This document shows positions 61,673 through 64,000 of a DNA stretch of 64,000 bases, piece by piece. Within the stretch, counting starts at the first letter, position 1. The number at the start of each line of letters is the position of its first letter. A program made the translations under genes and the position numbers. The DNA lies in contig NZ_CP098805.1 of the NCBI RefSeq assembly GCF_023821985.2, positions 496,001 through 560,000 on the forward strand. Direction: 5' to 3'. This DNA comes from Dyadobacter chenhuakuii. Its GTDB lineage: Bacteria > Bacteroidota > Bacteroidia > Cytophagales > Spirosomataceae. The notes beneath the pieces were generated by a model. It was not told the DNA's origin and searched no databases. It saw only the letters and a program-made list of their open reading frames with translations.

Positions 61673-64000
61673 ATGCGAAGATTTACCATTCTATCCTTCC
61701 TGCTCTTGATCTTTTCCTGCAAAAAACAGCAGGAGACCCTTTTTACGTCTCATAAATCCTCGGAAACGGGGATTTCTTTTTCTAATACATTAACCCCCAA
61801 CGACTCGATCAACCCATTTACATTCACCAACTTCTACAATGGCGGCGGCGTCGGGATCGGGGATGTTAATAATGATGGGAAGCCGGATATTTTCTTTGGG
61901 GGCAACCAGGTAAGCTGCCGGTTGTATTTGAGCAAGATTGATACGCTTTCTAAAAAATGGGCATTTGAAGATATTACTGAGGCTGCCGGTGTGAAGACTA
62001 ACCGCTGGTGCACGGGCATCTCTATGGTGGACATTAACCAGGATGGCTTGCTGGACATTTATGTTTCCGTGGCAAAACACATGAAGATTCCTGCCAAAGA
62101 CACGGAAAACCTGCTTTTTGTAAATCAGGGCCTGGGCAAACATCAAACGCCTGTATTCAAGGAAATGGCCAAAGCTTATGGTTTAAATGATGCTTCGTTC
62201 ACGGTTCAGACTGCCTTTTTCGATGCTGACCTGGATGGCGACCTGGATGCTTTTATGATGAATTCTGCGCCGGACCTGCAAAACCCTAATTATCTCCGCA
62301 AAACCTACCATGACGGCTCTTATCCCAGCACGGGCAAGCTGTTTCGCAACGATGGAGCAGGTGAAAATGGGATTCCTGTTTTTACCAATGTTTCAAAAGA
62401 AGCCGGTGTCAGATTTGAAGGCTTAGGCCTGGGATTAGCGGTAAGCGACTTGAATAAAGATGGTTATCCTGATATTTATTGCTCCAATGACTTCATCAGC
62501 AGCGACATATTTTACCTGAACAACGGTATCAAAAATGCAGGAATGCCCAGTTTCAACAATGTGATCCGGGAAGCGACTGCGCATACGAGCTTGTACGGAA
62601 TGGGATTGGATGTGGCCGACATTAACAATGATGCTTACCCCGACATTTTCCAGCTGGATATGCTTCCAGAGGACAATTTTCGGCAGAAAAAAATGCTGGC
62701 GGGGCAGGATTACGACCGGAAGGAAATGAGTATTTCGGATCAGTATGGCTATCAGTTGCAGTATATGCGAAACATGTTGCAGCTGCACCAGGGAGCCGGT
62801 GCAGGACCGGGTGGCGTGCCCGTGTTTAGTGAGATCGGTTTGTTGGCCGGCATTGCCAAAACAGATTGGAGCTGGGCGCCGCTGATCGCGGATTTTGATA
62901 ATGATGGGAATAAAGACATTTTCATCACCAATGGTTACCGCCGCGACGTGACGGACCGGGACTTTATCCAGTTCAAAGAAGATTTCTCAAATTTTGGCAC
63001 CAATAATTTCAAACAGCAGAATGCATTGGAACTGATCAAAAAAGTGCCTGAGGTGCAGATCGCCAATTATGCCTATAAGAATGCTGATAACCTTACATTT
63101 TCCAACACCTCCAAAGCATGGGGGCTCGACGAACTTTCCTACTCCAACGGTGCCGCCTACGCCGATCTGGACGGCGATGGTGACCTCGATCTGGTTGTCA
63201 ATAATATTGATTCAGAAGCATTTATATACCAGAACAATAGCCGGGAAAAAGGAACATCAAACTTCCTGTCCATTGCATTTAATGGAGCAAAGGGCAACTT
63301 GTCCGGGATTGGAAGCAAGGTTATGATCTGGACGGGCAAAACAAAGCAATATGCTGAAATGAGCGTTGTAAGGGGATTTCAGTCTTCCGTGGACCCGGTG
63401 CTGCATTTTGGGATCGGAAACCATGCATTCATTGATAGTCTGGAAGTGGTGTGGCCGGGGGGCAGGTCACAGAAACTTTCTGGCATTGCTGCCAATAAGC
63501 GGTTGATTTTAAACCAGAAAGATGCATTGCAATCCGAAAAGCCAGCATTAACCAAGCCGAAGCCGCAACATTATTTTACCGACATTTCAAAACAAATGAA
63601 CATTGACTTTCAGCACAAGGAAGGCAATTTTATTGATTTCAAACAGACTGCTACTATGCACAAAATGCTGTCTAAAAACGGCTTTGCGATCGCGTTGGGC
63701 GATGTGAATGGGGATGGTCTGGAGGATATTTTTGCAGGAGGAAGTTATCGGGGAGCGAAGCCCGCAATGTTCCTGCAAACGACCTTCGGTAGGTTTGAAA
63801 AGCGCATTGTTTCTCAGGATTCTTTGCACGAAAATGCTGCCGCTGTTTTCCTGGACGCGGACAAAGATGGTGACCTCGATCTGCTGGTCTCAAACGGGGG
63901 AAATGAACTGCCTGTGACTGAAAAGGTTTTTTACAATGTACAATTATACCTGAATGATGGTAAGGGAAACTTCACGCCAGCAGCGCAATCGGCCTTTCCG
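61673..64000 (+). CDS. VCBS/FG-GAP repeat lipoprotein (ASPIC/UnbV type), 3' end outside window
   Basis: 776 residues are visible and the frame is open at the right edge; such proteins are usually about 1,100 residues. The start MRRFTILSFLLLIFSCKKQQ has a lipobox (LIFSC, Cys16). The body is a propeller-like array of FG-GAP units with calcium-loop motifs: DVNNDGKPD, DINQDGLLD, DADLDGDLD, DLNKDGYPD, DFDNDGNKD, DLDGDGDLD, DVNGDGLED, DADKDGDLD. An ASPIC/UnbV-like segment lies around residues 580-620 (SLEVVWPGGRSQKLSG). Members sit beside SusCD pairs in many Bacteroidota and probably bind glycans or proteins at the cell surface. Confidence 0.92.
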   Translation, partial: MRRFTILSFLLLIFSCKKQQETLFTSHKSSETGISFSNTLTPNDSINPFTFTNFYNGGGVGIGDVNNDGKPDIFFGGNQVSCRLYLSKIDTLSKKWAFEDITEAAGVKTNRWCTGISMVDINQDGLLDIYVSVAKHMKIPAKDTENLLFVNQGLGKHQTPVFKEMAKAYGLNDASFTVQTAFFDADLDGDLDAFMMNSAPDLQNPNYLRKTYHDGSYPSTGKLFRNDGAGENGIPVFTNVSKEAGVRFEGLGLGLAVSDLNKDGYPDIYCSNDFISSDIFYLNNGIKNAGMPSFNNVIREATAHTSLYGMGLDVADINNDAYPDIFQLDMLPEDNFRQKKMLAGQDYDRKEMSISDQYGYQLQYMRNMLQLHQGAGAGPGGVPVFSEIGLLAGIAKTDWSWAPLIADFDNDGNKDIFITNGYRRDVTDRDFIQFKEDFSNFGTNNFKQQNALELIKKVPEVQIANYAYKNADNLTFSNTSKAWGLDELSYSNGAAYADLDGDGDLDLVVNNIDSEAFIYQNNSREKGTSNFLSIAFNGAKGNLSGIGSKVMIWTGKTKQYAEMSVVRGFQSSVDPVLHFGIGNHAFIDSLEVVWPGGRSQKLSGIAANKRLILNQKDALQSEKPALTKPKPQHYFTDISKQMNIDFQHKEGNFIDFKQTATMHKMLSKNGFAIALGDVNGDGLEDIFAGGSYRGAKPAMFLQTTFGRFEKRIVSQDSLHENAAAVFLDADKDGDLDLLVSNGGNELPVTEKVFYNVQLYLNDGKGNFTPAAQSAFP

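Overview
The window looks like a chromosome segment of a soil or plant-associated Bacteroidota, most likely order Cytophagales and possibly Dyadobacter. The genus is an inference from overall gene character; there is no rRNA to anchor it. Supporting signs are two SusC/SusD pairs, a hybrid two-component (HTCS) regulator, PorT-type beta-barrels, DUF2911 and DUF3072 proteins, and several promoters that fit the Bacteroidota pattern TTTG-N19-TAnnTTTG. No tRNA, rRNA, CRISPR array, IS element or phage gene was seen.

Bases 1-31 kb are ordinary chromosomal genes in short operons: a WG-repeat protein cut by the window edge, a 2OG-Fe(II) oxygenase, an Fpg/Nei DNA glycosylase, an MscK-like MscS channel, a LacI regulator with KDPG aldolase, SDR and NmrA-type oxidoreductases, a membrane-anchored alpha/beta hydrolase, an orphan receiver protein, DUF72, beta-barrels, a zeta-toxin-like kinase with a small upstream partner, a MacB/FtsX-type permease, DinB, pirin, a PA2169-family protein, DUF808, an LpxL-like acyltransferase and a sigma-54 activator. 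A stress block follows: a YciF-like protein and a large catalase (minus strand), diverging from an SDR (plus strand).

Bases 32-56.6 kb are a coherent polysaccharide utilization locus (PUL) for decorated glucuronoarabinoxylan. The HTCS sensor-regulator on the minus strand diverges from SusC-SusD, GH43, a Gfo/Idh/MocA oxidoreductase, GH95, a second GH43, an exported VOC protein, a two-headed CE1 esterase, a GH10 xylanase, an SGNH acetylesterase fused to a CE4-type deacetylase, and a GH67 alpha-glucuronidase. Together these would import xylan fragments, cut the backbone (GH10), and remove arabinose or xylose (GH43), methyl-glucuronic acid (GH67), acetyl and feruloyl esters (CE genes), and probably L-galactose or fucose (GH95). 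An 11-bp direct repeat with a 21-bp period just upstream of a -7 element in front of susC is a strong candidate HTCS operator.

Bases 56.6-64 kb hold a second SusC/SusD pair with its own near-consensus promoter and a long leader, then an 84-nt hairpin, then a VCBS/ASPIC-UnbV lipoprotein that runs off the end. No enzyme is visible for this second system, so its substrate is unknown.

No wholly new system is evident. The best leads are the HTCS operator, the unusual esterase fusions and exported VOC protein in the PUL, the zeta-like kinase pair, the mirrored stress-promoter element, and several operator or leader structures around the smaller genes.
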